A DNA stretch of 64,000 nucleotides from Gigaspora margarita (Eukaryota > Glomeromycota > Glomeromycetes > Diversisporales > Gigasporaceae). The translations under genes were made by a program, and so were the position numbers. Shown in pieces: positions 12,163 through 23,536 of this stretch (its first letter is position 1; the number at the start of each line of letters is the position of its first letter). The stretch covers positions 70,622 through 134,621 of the forward strand of contig WTPW01000875.1 of the NCBI GenBank assembly GCA_009809945.1. The letters run 5' to 3'. The notes below the pieces were generated by a model. That model made no database searches, was not told where the DNA came from, and saw nothing but the letters and a program-made list of their open reading frames with translations.

Positions 12163-12800
12163 GACTTAATGCGAATTTCACCTATCAGGGGGTATATTAT
12201 CAGTTTATAATAAAAATGATTGACTAATTCAAGTATTAACTGGAATTAATAGAGCTAACACTTCTACTCTTATTTCGAAGGTTAGGACTCAACTAAGTCG
12301 AACTCTATCTGTGAGTTATTTTTTTATTAACGCGAAAAGGTGAGTCTTATATACTTTTCTCCACTAGTAAAATATACAGCTTATACTAATTGTCTTGTAT
12401 TGCTATTCTATGTTCAAAATCCGGAAATTGTACATTGTTTCTTGAGGCGAAACAATGTCAAGAACTCGAATTGCCAATATACAAGAACCGAAATGTGTAC
12501 GTTGTTTTAGCGAAAAAGGGAATAAACAAACAATGGCAAAAATTGAAATGTACAATAACTGGTATATGTACATAGTGCGTGCAGTCGCTATGTACAAAAA
12601 CCGGAACTTGTACAGTACACTTTCCCACTCTATTTGGGGCTACACCGATTTTATCTAGCTATGACTAAAAATAGGAAGGTTAATACTATAGTAACGATAT
12701 AAATAAAAGAAAAAAATAATAATAGAGTAAACAAATAAAAAAAATGGAGGCGGAAGCCCTTACAACGTGCAAAATCATATGAAATTGTACGTGTCCATTA
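12163..12800. other. Intergenic, short local repeats only
   Basis: No gene is supported. Near 12415-12625 a phrase like aaaaaccggaacttgtaca recurs about four times in loose form (tccggaaattgtacattg, accgaaatgtgtacgttg, attgaaatgtacaataac, accggaacttgtacag). Overlapping 60-70-codon frames here are by-products of that repetition. Confidence 0.5.
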
Positions 12801-13017
12801 GGGGTGTTCAGTTTTATGCGATGCGATAAGTAAATTATGTGATACGATAGAGGTCTATTATGCGATGGATGCGAAAAAAATATTAAATTTATGTGGTTGA
12901 TTATGCGATTTTATAATGCTCAATTATGTGATTTTAATAACTTTATGAGAAGCATATGTAATGCAAAAGAATGGTCAATTATGAGCATAACATCGCATCG
13001 CATAATTCTGGACACCC
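12801..13017. mobile_element. TA-flanked MITE, GGGTGTCCAG family
   Basis: The left end GGGGTGTTCAGTTTTATGCG faces CGCATAATTCTGGACACCC on the right, with atgcgatgcgat and atcgcatcgcat immediately inside. TA flanks both ends (12799-12800 and 13018-13019). The interior repeats ttatgcgat-like words. It is a short relative of the element at 438-1948. Confidence 0.7.
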
Positions 13018-13925
13018 TAGTGTTCTAGACCGTCTGGGTAATTTGTAACGCACATTACCTGATTTTGCTTTTGCTCATGATTTGTGACAAATCAAATTAT
13101 GATGTAATTATATCGAGGGCAACAAATTCGTATAATCATGTATCCCTAAAATTTTAGTGACTTTTTCTCAAATAAGATCGGTAAAATAAATCAAAAAATT
13201 ATTATAAACTTGTTATTAATTTAATTGGAAGTCGGTTTTAGTTATCGTTTGAGTTGGATTTTTAGTGACAAAAGTTACTTATTAACTACGACTGTCTTGC
13301 CATAAGTATTATAACCAACGTCCTTTAAATAATTTTAAAAGATGGGAGGTTTAAACATGGCTCGCTTTGATTTTGTATTGGCTTAATTTTTTTCAATGAC
13401 CTTAAGCCAAAAAACATCATACTTTCCAAGCTTTAAATTATTTGTTTTAAGGCTTGTTTTTCAATCTTTGTTACAAAATAAACACAACTTGATGATATAG
13501 CAACGATGGTATCAAATTGTAATGGTTATAAACTTTTGGGAATATTGTACGTACTTTGTTACCAGCATAATGAAACTATCTCTTATACTTTTTCACACTA
13601 TACCATTGATATAACAATATATGCTATATATATATATATATATATATGATGTGAAAGGTGCGATGCCTATTTAACCCCCTTAAATTATTTAATAAAATAT
13701 CAAAACTATCTGACATATAAATTTATTTAATAATAACAGATAACGTTATAAAATTTTTTTTAAACCTAGAGAAAATAATTTCGATAAAAATATTGTGAGG
13801 TATTTATGATAAGATTTTATAAATCTAATACGTATAAACACTGTAAAACTATAAAAACATTCTTAAAATATTGCAATAGCCTTATTGATTTAAATAAAAA
13901 TTATAATAAATGACTATTACTATGA
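13018..13925. other. Intergenic region 3' of the P450 gene
   Basis: AT-rich sequence without a supported gene. It contains a (TA)n microsatellite at about 13627-13650. The minus-strand P450 transcript ends somewhere in the right part of this stretch, but I see no decisive polyadenylation site. Confidence 0.5.
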
Positions 13926-15797
13926 TTATGATTTTCTAGGTTTGATTTTGATTTTTAAATCTAGACACATGGTAATAAACGTAGTACATGTGTTCAATGG
14001 AGCTTGCATATCCACTAATTCAATATCGTATTTTCTAAACATTAATGCCATAAATGAGAGCATATTAATCATTGCAAATTTTTTTCCAGGACAAATTCTT
14101 ATACCCCCACCAAAAATAACTAATGAATATTTATCCATATTGTGAATTGATTTTTTATTTTCGACATCAAAATCATTTTCAAATTCATTAAAATCATTTT
14201 TTAAATAAAACCTATCTGGATCGTAATCATTAGGGTTTTCCCAATGCTTTTCATTCATATGAATGCTAGCATAATTTAAATGAAATACAGTTTTAGCTGG
14301 CCATATGTACCCAGCAACCTCACATTCAGTTGCTGCAACTCTCTTTGATACGGCTGTAACTGGCATCATACGAGAAGTTTCTTTAATTATTGCCTCACAA
14401 TATTTGAGTTTTGCAAGAATATCAGCAGTTACATGAGATATATCGGAAGGAAAAACTGAATCTATTTCATCAAACATTTTTTGTTTTACGTTTGGGTTAT
14501 GACAAATGTAATAGATTATATAACATAATAAATTTGAAGTCTGTAAAAATATTAGATGTGTGTGTAAATATAATTAATACGATATTAAAAATATATTAAA
14601 AATATATTAAATATATGATTAAACAATTTAAACATACCGTATCAAATCCTGCAAGGAAAGCATCAAGTAAAATTGATCTAATAACTTCATCATTTATAGG
14701 AATTTTATCTTCATGATTTGTTGTAAGGAGATAAGTTAACAAATCATGTTTTGATTTTAATTTCTGAGGGTTATTTGTAAGTTCCATTTTCCTCTTCTTA
14801 ATGATATCGTCTAATGTTTTAAATATGAAATCTCTATTTTCTAAAACATTATTTGCTTTATCTTTGATTAACGGCAGATGATGCCTTAAAAATGGATTAA
14901 AAATCTGAAAAATTATCATTCCCTTAATTAATGATATAATTCCTTGGATGAATTTATCAGAATTATTCAATGTAGGATCATCACGACAAGAATTTTCTAT
15001 ATAATCTATAGAGTTACATGTGTTATAATATGATGCCATAGAGTAAGCTTTTTCTCCAGTTGTTAAGACTGATATTATATCACTTGTAAACTTTTTTATC
15101 CATGGTAAAAAGTCTATTTCAAACCAATCATTATTAGATGAATTGGAATTACTATCATTGCTAGATAATCTGGAATTACTAAGCAAATTCCAATATTCAA
15201 CCAACTCATCGAACGATTCATTAGTTCGTTTTATAGCTTCATTATTAAAGCCAAGAGTTGATATTGCTTGAGAAAAAAGATACCTATTAATCTTCCAAGT
15301 GTCGTAATTACTATTAAAAAAAATTCCTCGTCCAAAAATTCCAAGTTCGTCCATGCCTTGTGTATGCTCATGTTTACCGAATAATGAAGAACTTTTTGAT
15401 GATGTAGATAATAAATTTTCGAAATATTCAGTTTTTGAAAGAATAATTCTTCGATGACCACCGAATCTTATTTCACAGATGTCACCATATTTTTGGTATA
15501 AGGTTGTTGCGATGTGTTTGAAATTACTGCCATAAATGAAAATCTATAAATGAATTAGTAATTATAGTTATACTGTATATATTTATATTTTATCTTTTTG
15601 TTTTTTTTTATTTTATTTTTTTTTTTTTGAAAAAAGATTAATACCTCGAGTTCAAATGGTAAAGGTATAGGACCAGGAAGTGGGTTCGGACGAGTGAAAT
15701 AATTATAGTAAAAACTAAAAAGGTATGAAAGGAATGTAAGGAAGATAATAAGTAAATAGTCAGTAATAGTGAATGTTCCAATGATTTGAAAGAACAT
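13926..15797 (-). CDS. Cytochrome P450 monooxygenase
   Basis: A haem-thiolate monooxygenase, very probably anchored in the ER membrane. Three exons join in frame: 15797-15645, 15543-14638 and 14540-13926, giving 557 residues. The two introns (15544-15644 and 14541-14637) are 101 and 97 bp with GT-AG ends. Residues 12-30 form a hydrophobic anchor, followed by the proline-rich hinge RPNPLPGPIPLP. The oxygen-binding I-helix motif AGFDT is at residues 349-353, directly before intron 2. The ExxR motif (ETSR) is at 407-410, a PERF-like YDPDRF at about 459-464, and the haem loop FGGGIRICPG has its Cys ligand at 503. All key residues are present and no frame is broken, so it is probably functional. 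The substrate cannot be told. The start is the first ATG before the anchor; the serine/asparagine-rich run near residues 145-160 is unusual. Confidence 0.9.
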
Positions 15798-15846
15798 TTT
15801 GCCGTGGTCTGAGAGCTCTTGATCGAATAAATTATCGTATATCTAT

Positions 15847-15854
15847 CTTTATAA
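15847..15854 (-). promoter_or_regulatory. Possible TATA box of the P450 gene
   Basis: The minus strand reads TTATAAAG about 50 bp upstream of the P450 start codon. In such AT-rich DNA this can occur by chance. Confidence 0.3.
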
Positions 15855-18436
15855 CAGTTTATCGTAGCACCTTCGTGGAAATCTTTTCCGGGAATACAAA
15901 TTTCCGATTTTTTTTGTCATCTATTCACAAATTTTTTAAGGGGCAACTTAGCATTTTTAAGGTAACCAGATAAGGAATAATTTAAAATGCAGTGATTCGA
16001 GATCATATGTACCATTGATCTAAGTGGTGAATTTTGTTTATAAACATTTGAGCAAAAAAATAATAATAGTAATAAATTATGTACGTATAAAAAAAAAGAA
16101 AAAAATTTCCGTGTTCGTCATAATTGTCCGGGAGTACATCACAGTGGAGACAATGCCACATTGATGTTGAATTTGTATTACAATATTAAGTAAACGAACT
16201 TGAACTATCAGAATATCAATAAAGATTACAAATGTTATATGGCGTGAGAAGATTGTCTTTCAAATTTTTGTGGCTATAATATGAACTCAAAAAATCAATC
16301 GTTTTAAACTCAAAATTAAAATTACGATATCGATAATTTTAATTTATCTATAATTTTTATTTAATTTCTTTCTGTATAACTATGCATATACTGTATATAC
16401 GTGTATGCAAGTAAAGTTTTTTTTTTTTTTTTTTACCACATTAGAAAGTTTATCAATTAACAATATATATATATTATAAATACTAGGCGTCAAACTATAA
16501 ACTGAACTAGCCATAAATAGATTTAATTGGTGTAATTTATGTAATTATATCATAGTGAATTTTATTGATTTGCCGAGTTTATTAGAGATATTAGAGATAT
16601 TAGGTGATTTTATACCTGTGTTCTAAATAACAAACTTAATTATAATCACAACTTATAATCTAATACTAAATTCAATAATCAAAATTATTATAAATTGCAT
16701 TAAGCACCATTTATGTCCTTTACTACTATTTATTATAATATTATTAAAAATAAAAAAGAAAAATTATTTATAAAACACGATTTGTTTAAAATCATAATTT
16801 GGTTTTTATTCTTGTTTGTAAGTAATTAAAATTATTTTGTACCTCCTAGTAATGTATACACTGTATGTATTCTTTATTTCCAGTGATTGAAAATAAGGTT
16901 CCCGATGATAATATGATGCAGATGGTCCGAATAGCTTTCTGCATAGAGATATTTCTCGTGACAAAACACAAGATATGAGACCTCATATGAATATTCTTTC
17001 GTGCGAAATATAACATCAATAATTAATTCGCTCGAGAATGACATCATCGCTTCTGTTTCTGTGCTTATTTCGTCAATGCCTACGTATCTTCATTATAATT
17101 TCCTAACGTGATAATTTGTGTTTGTTTATTATTATTATTATTATTATTATTTGTTTTTTTTTTTTTTTTTGTAGTGAGACAGAATGGTTTCTTCAGTCCA
17201 ATCGAAGATCTTTGCACAAGATCTTTAGACAAAATAAGTTATTCATTCATTTATTAAATGCAGCAAGCAGGCTAATTATTGTGAGATATTATATAAGTGC
17301 CATAATTATTGTGAGATATTATATAAGTGCCAAGGAAGAATTTATAAGTACCAATTTAAATTTTCGTTGTCCAGACTTCTAGAATAATAACTGCACGATC
17401 AGTGCATGATCTGTGCGCGATCTGTAAATGCAATGTAAGTCGGCCAAAATAATGTAGAGACGATTAGATTTGTAGTCTGTTTCGATTATGTAATAAATAT
17501 CGCAATTCTCTGAGTTTAAGTGAAAAATAAAATTTGTTTGGTAACATTCGTATATATTATTGGTGCATTAAATCTTTATATTTATGTTTTCTCGTGTAAT
17601 CATGTAAATTCGATTTGTAGAACTTAGAAATGGTAAAAGGCACTTAAGGGGAAAAGTTTTTCCTAATCAAAATAATTACTGAATTTTCTCTTAGTAACCT
17701 TGTCTGAATTTCTGGATTTTCAGCCCACTTCTATAAAAAGATAACTATAATATATAAAGATGATTTGTAGAGACGCATTTACATTATTATACTTAAATAA
17801 CTGGCAAACATTAGGTGAATTCACAATGAAATAATTATCGACTCTTGCTGAAAATTATAATCATGTTTCATATTTAGAGGAAAATTTCCTCGATGAGAGA
17901 CAAGTGTAACAATTTATGCATGATCAAAAAAGCATTCAAAATGACCATATAGGGCAATTAATCTAACTAAATAGAATACAAAATAAAATAAGTGAACGTA
18001 TGAGATATCAGATGTAAGAAATAAACAAATGCACGAAGAATTCATTATACTATTATTTCCTGAGGTTCACAACGTTATTTATTAATTAAATCGTTCATTA
18101 CCAATAAATCTTTTTCAACCAAATTAATGGAAATTGGTAATGAATACAATTCGTAGAGGAATAATTTGACTCAATGCAGAATTTATTGTTGGGTTACAAT
18201 TATTTGAATCTGATTTACTCAAATGAACGTTGGCAAAGGAAAACCAGATAATTTTATCAGATAAAATTAATACTTTCTTGGCATCGTTCAAATTTAAACT
18301 ACACATGTAATGTGGAATTGTAAGAAATGCAGTAATAAAGCATGCGTAAATTTAGTAAAGTTGTTCTGACGTTTATTTGTAATCTTCAACATAATACTAG
18401 CATTCCACTTAACAATAATCATTAAAAGAGATCATT
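15855..18436. other. Intergenic region 5' of the P450 gene
   Basis: No gene is supported. It holds a poly(T) run near 16417-16434, an (ATT)n run near 17129-17150 followed by poly(T), and a 30-bp duplication at 17273-17332. The part around 16900-17500 is less AT-rich than its surroundings, with atcgaagatctttg and cgatcagtgcatgatctgtg phrases, but I see no conserved protein. The P450 promoter presumably lies at the left edge. Confidence 0.45.
17273..17332 (+). repeat. Perfect 30-bp tandem duplication
   Basis: Two adjacent identical copies begin taattattgtgagatattat and end ataagtgcca (17273-17302 and 17303-17332). Identity suggests a recent replication slip. Confidence 0.9.
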
Positions 18437-19683
18437 TACCCCTGTAAATCAAAATTTTTTTCAATCAATTTAAATAAACAAATTTATTGAATTTGACCTA
18501 GTAATTGTAGATATCTTCTCTCAAAGTGTCAAAAGATTCAAACATCAAAATAAGGCTGCGCCAAAATTTTTCAAACTTTGAACGAAGATATCTTGATAAC
18601 GACTAGGTCAAATTCGATGTACTTTTTTTTTTTTATTTGAATTCTATAAATTCAAATTCATAGAATTAAAAAAAATTTTTTTACTGAATTTGAGTTGGTT
18701 GTTGTTAAGATTTCTTCAAGTTTCAAAAATTCAAACCGTCTATCAAAATAAAAGTTGCGTCAAAATTTTTTTTCAACTTTGAACGAAGAATCTTGATAAC
18801 CACTAAGTCAAAATTGATGACCTGACCTTTTTTTATTTGGATTCTATAAATTCATAGAATTAAAAGAAAAAAATTTATTGAATTTGACTTGGTGGTTGTT
18901 ATAATATCTTCGCTCAAAGCTTCAAAAAATTCAAAACATCAATCAGAATAGAAGCTGCGTTAAAATTTAGTTCGAACTTTGAGCGAAGAAAACTTGATAA
19001 CCACAAAGTTAAATTCAATGAACTTTTTTTATTTGGATTCTATAAATCTATAAAATTCAAAAGAAAAAAAATTTTACTGAATTTGGCTTGATTTTTGCCA
19101 AGATATCTTTGCTCAAATTTTAAAATTTCAAAATGTCTATCATAACTGAAGCCGCGCTAAAGTTTTTTTTTGAACTTTAAAAGAAGATATCTTGATAACC
19201 ACAAAGTTAAATTTGATGAATTTTTTTATTTGAATTCTATAAATTCATAGAATTTAAAAAAATGTTTTATTGAATTTGAGTTGGTGGTTGCCAAGATTTC
19301 TTCAAACTTCGAATGAAGATAGCTTGAAAACCACTAAGTAAAATTCGATGTGCTTTTTTTATTTAGATTCTATAAATCAATAGAATTCAAAGAAAAAACA
19401 AAAAGCTTATTGAATTTGACTTGGCAGTTGTCTAGATATCATCGCTCCAAGTTTGAAAAAAATTCAAAATGTCTTTCAAAATAGAAGCAGCGCAAAATTT
19501 TTTCAAACTTTGAGCGAAAATAACTTGAAAACACCAAGTCAAATTCAATAAAAAAAATTTTTTTTGAAGTCTACAGTATGAATAAATAGAATCCAAATAA
19601 AAATATACCCATCGAATTTGGCTTCAAGATGTCTTCATTCAAAGTTTGAAAAAAATTTTAAAATTTTTTGATTTACAGGGGTA
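18437..19683. mobile_element. TIR-bounded dyad-repeat array, family A
   Basis: The ends are perfect inverted repeats TACCCCTGTAAATCAAAA. Inside, about six units of ~195 bp alternate the gaattctataaattcataga palindrome (near 18640, 18839, 19036, 19231 and 19367) with facing aactttgagcgaagatatct-like and tcttcgctcaaagttt-like half-sites. These are the same modules as at 10435-11500, yet the terminal sequence differs. No convincing target duplication and no ORF. Confidence 0.75.
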
Positions 19684-19734
19684 TGAATAATAGCGCCTAA
19701 TTATATATAGTATACACTACATACATGTCGCAAT

Positions 19735-20397
19735 GGGGTGTGCGGCGCACTATATAAATAAAACTATATGTGGTGTCATAGAAAAATCTATTATGACAGA
19801 TTTTTAGGTGATTATCGATTGATAAACTAACATACGTATTTTTATATATAACTGTATAAAACTTATATATAAAGCTTATATATAAAGCTAGGTCACACTT
19901 TTTTAGATGCATCAGTTGCAAATTTTTTCGCCTACCGGAAATTTCAATATAAATTGATTCTTTCTTATTACGACTATAAAGTTATAGAATATTTTTTTAA
20001 ATACTTACGGGAGGTTTTTTTTTTTCCTCAAACTGATTTTAATCGTATATTTTACTTGGTTTGCTGAGCGAATTTTTAAATGAATTGGTAACTTTTATTT
20101 TATTAAAATGAAATTTCGTTCTATAGTTTGGTTCTTTGAAACTTCCTATTAATCTTCTCAAAATTTCACTTTGGAATTATGTGCCGTTAAAGCTGTGCAT
20201 CTAATTAAATCCAAGAAATATGTGTATATATAAGTCAAATAAACAGCGTTAGTTGTAGCGGTAAATTTTATGTATCCAATAAATAAATTAATCGGTAATC
20301 ATTATTGGCTACACAAAAACTTAGAAAAATCTTCGATAATAGATTTTTATATGATACCATGCATAGTTTTGATTTACATAGTGCACCGCACACCCCA
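19735..20397. mobile_element. TIR element GGGGTGTGCGG with 10-bp flanking repeat
   Basis: GGGGTGTGCGGCGCACTAT faces ATAGTGCACCGCACACCCC. The 10-bp ATGTCGCAAT lies directly outside both ends (19725-19734 and 20398-20407). Similar inverted text continues inward for about 100 bp. A 9-10-bp duplication would suit a Mutator-like element and 8 bp a hAT; the exact length is ambiguous because the end bases overlap the repeat. Confidence 0.7.
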
Positions 20398-20642
20398 ATG
20401 TCGCAATAATATAATTATGCTATCTGGGAAAAATAATGTTTTTGGTAATAATGTGAAACTAAATGTTGCATACTAATTTCTACAATAGTTATTTATTTAG
20501 AGCGGTAGCATTTTACTTATTTGCGCGGGTAAAACATACCAAAAAAGGAAATCCGGTTTTGTAAAATAAACTAAGTGCGTGAGATAAGAGGTTAGGGTTG
20601 GATCCTTAACGGTAGATGCTATAGGGTTAAATTGATGCTTAC

Positions 20643-21419
20643 TAATGATGCCTGACGCAATGAATTTTGCGATGACGCAAGGGTTTAGTCAGACGCAAGT
20701 CAGGCTAAACCCTTTCAGACTAAACCCTTGATGATTGACGACCCCTGACTCTTACGAAAGCTTGAAACTCCTGACGCTTGACGAAACCCCTAAACAGATG
20801 ATTTTTTTTATTACCAGTATTTTCACTAGCAACAGCAAGGATCGTCCGAACACATGATTTTTTGATTCATCGATAATGATATTAATGCTATGAACATCCG
20901 TCATTTTCTTCGCAAACTAAAACCATACCCTCAATATCTTTAATTTGTACTGAGGTTTTAATCACTCTCTAGGTGCTTAATTCATTCGCTGAGGGTTTCA
21001 TACACTCACTGAGAGTCTATAACCCTCGTTGTGGGTTAAAATCACCCAATTATGTCACAAACTATGCCAAAATAAGAAACATTAAAAATGCATAATGATA
21101 AAATACTATGTCACTGCCAATTCGTAGAACACCTATCGGATATATCCAGATGAATGTTGCAAATCATCGGGCAATGTCGGATCGATATGTCAAAAAGATA
21201 GAAATTGTGTTTGACTAATTTATTTCTATTATGAAAGAAATAAATAATAGTCTTATGATTCATCAAAATCATCATGGGTTTAATTATTTATTATGCGCCA
21301 TTGGTTTCGTCATGCGTCATAGGTTTCGTCATTCGTCATTTTGTCAATTTGAAGTTGCCTGACGAAATGGTTTCGTCATGCGTCAATGACGCAGTTGCAT
21401 CATGAATCAGGCATCATTA
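20643..21419. mobile_element. hAT-type MITE with TGACG-rich interior
   Basis: TAATGATGCCTGA faces TCAGGCATCATTA. The flanks ATGCTTAC and ATGCTTTAC differ by one inserted T, a decayed 8-bp target duplication. Near both ends the interior is dense in TGACGCA and TGACGAAACC words and their inverses, which can fold into many hairpins. The middle is ordinary AT-rich DNA. No ORF. Confidence 0.65.
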
Positions 21420-22116
21420 ATGCTTTACTATATATAAAATTTCATTCCCGTCATTTTTAATTATATTTTCGCTTTTTTCTTCTTTTACGCGTGTTTGGAT
21501 TCTTTGTCGGCATAGTCAAAATTTGCACTCTCTCGATCGGCTATTTTCTTTCCAGGAGTTTGTATTACCCGCACAAATAAGTGGATGAGAGGGGTAATTT
21601 AATTAAGCATACATTTAAGTGTCACAAGACAACTTCAATTGCAAAATATTCTAATAATTGATGATTTAAAAAACGTGGAACAGAATTCTAATCAAGCCAT
21701 AAATAAATACATATTAGATTTGAGATGATTAATATACTAGGGGTATTCTCAAGCGACTCAATTAATGGGTCAAAATGTATCAGAAATATGTCGAATCTTA
21801 AATTCTAATTATCGGAGGGTAGATTTGCGCTTTGTAGTAAAAAAAAAGCGGAAATTATCCCAAAAATAAAAATCGAGTTTTTACTAAATAGATTTTGGTA
21901 CTAACTATGATTTTCAATTATAAATGGAAAGTGATTTATATAAAAAAAATTGAGATAATTCGAATGAAAACGAAGTAATACCTGTTATACGGTACACTCA
22001 TATGATCATGAAATTATTTCTTCTTGTTATTTATGATTAAGCATATTTATTTAAATTAAAACTCAGCCGAGAACTCTCTACAAATCATGATCATAAATTG
22101 CTAGATAACACCAATA
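21420..22116. other. Intergenic, nothing recognised
   Basis: No supported gene or repeat. A tatataaa at about 21430 is followed by pyrimidine-rich sequence (cgcttttttcttcttttacg), which resembles a fungal promoter, but no conserved ORF follows. Confidence 0.4.
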
Positions 22117-22222
22117 CTGGGCAAATTGTCGAATACAGTAATTTGGCCAATGTTGACTACACGTGCCGCTCAGCGCCACGTGTTCATTTGCAAATTACCG
22201 TTATTCGACAATTTTTGCCCAG
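22117..22222. repeat. 106-bp near-perfect hairpin
   Basis: CTGGGCAAATTGTCGAATA faces TATTCGACAATTTTTGCCCAG. The arms continue inward to acacgtg and cacgtgt around an 11-bp gc-rich loop. It could be a tiny MITE, but no target duplication is visible. It overlaps a 79-codon frame that I regard as chance. Confidence 0.7.
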
Positions 22223-23469
22223 ACTTGTATACATATCCTTCGACCAATTAAATCTGAAAATTTTGATTAACCCGGATCAATCCGAACAAAACAAAAATCT
22301 TCCAAACTCGATTATAGGTAGGAAAACCACCATTTGATTAATGTTTATGTTACACGAACTTTAATTCCAGATTTTGGTTTTTTTTAGAAAGATCACAGTT
22401 GATTCGTTCAATCGATGATAACAAGGTCATGTGCCAACATCACAATTATTTGATGAGTTTCTGATTGGTTGTCAGTCTATTTTTAGAAGATGGCGCCTTC
22501 GAAGAAATTCTTTTTCGAGTTAGAATCTCAATAATTGATTAAAATCAATTTAGGATAAAAATTTGTACTGTGTATAAACAAAAACTAATCCTTCAATTTG
22601 AATCTAAAATCTCAATTTTTGTCAGAGTGTTAAACAGTGATTTTCCTAATCCATGTTCCATTTAAACGATCAAACGTGTTTCATTAAATAAACAAGCAAT
22701 GAAGCACTTAAATTAATATGTCAAAGCAAAATTTAAACACTTTTATATCTTTTTTGTCCTCAATATTTAACCATTTCCTTTATATGTGCGTTTAAGCATA
22801 CGTATTTATACCAGAAACGTAATAATGAAATTAAGAAGTGTATGGTTAACTGACATTTAAATGGCTGTGTGCAAATTCATAAGTTTGATTGGATAATTGT
22901 TGAAACTGTGATCTGTTAAACAATATTGAAATTTATAAATATACACGTATGTAAATGACAACTAATGAAATTTATGTATCAGATACGCACATACGTAAGT
23001 ACGTACGTACGAGGTCATGTTTGTAGTACTTTGTACTACATAAACATGTGATGTGATGGCTTAAATATGAATTATCAAATTTTCTGAGATTACGAAATAT
23101 CTGATACAATATTAGATTTTCAACCGCAGACACTATTCTAACTCTAGCATTGGCAATCAAAGTGACAAGTTCCAAGGATAAGCGGTTTATCTGAATAACC
23201 TTAAAGTAACATCTAATGATTGGTTTAAATTATAGATACAGACTTATGGCATCACTTAGTTACGTCCTATATAAAAAATCAGTTTATAAAATAAAGCGCA
23301 ATTGAAATGTAACTAATGAAGTAAATAAATGCTCATTTAGTTTGAATGAATTCTGTTAAACGATGTTAACAAGTTATCAGTATAATAAACACTAAGTAGG
23401 CTCAATATCTTGACGGGCCTACCTTAATAAACAAGACGATTTAGCAAATGGGAATTGACGTATCCTGGC
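22223..23469. other. Intergenic, nothing recognised
   Basis: AT-rich sequence without a supported gene. A short acgtacgtacgt-like run lies near 22990-23010. Confidence 0.4.
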
Positions 23470-23536
23470 TAGAGTTTGGAACCGGGTGAAAAATTGTCAA
23501 CCGGGTCACCCGTGTAACTTTGAAATCGGTTACTCG

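Noticed and set aside
12390-12658. Overlapping 60-70-codon frames on both strands
   Set aside because: They come from a local gtaca/ccggaa repeat and show no conserved domain.
18124-18306. 60-codon minus-strand frame next to the dyad array
   Set aside because: Reasonable composition but no start context, splice sites or family resemblance; probably chance.
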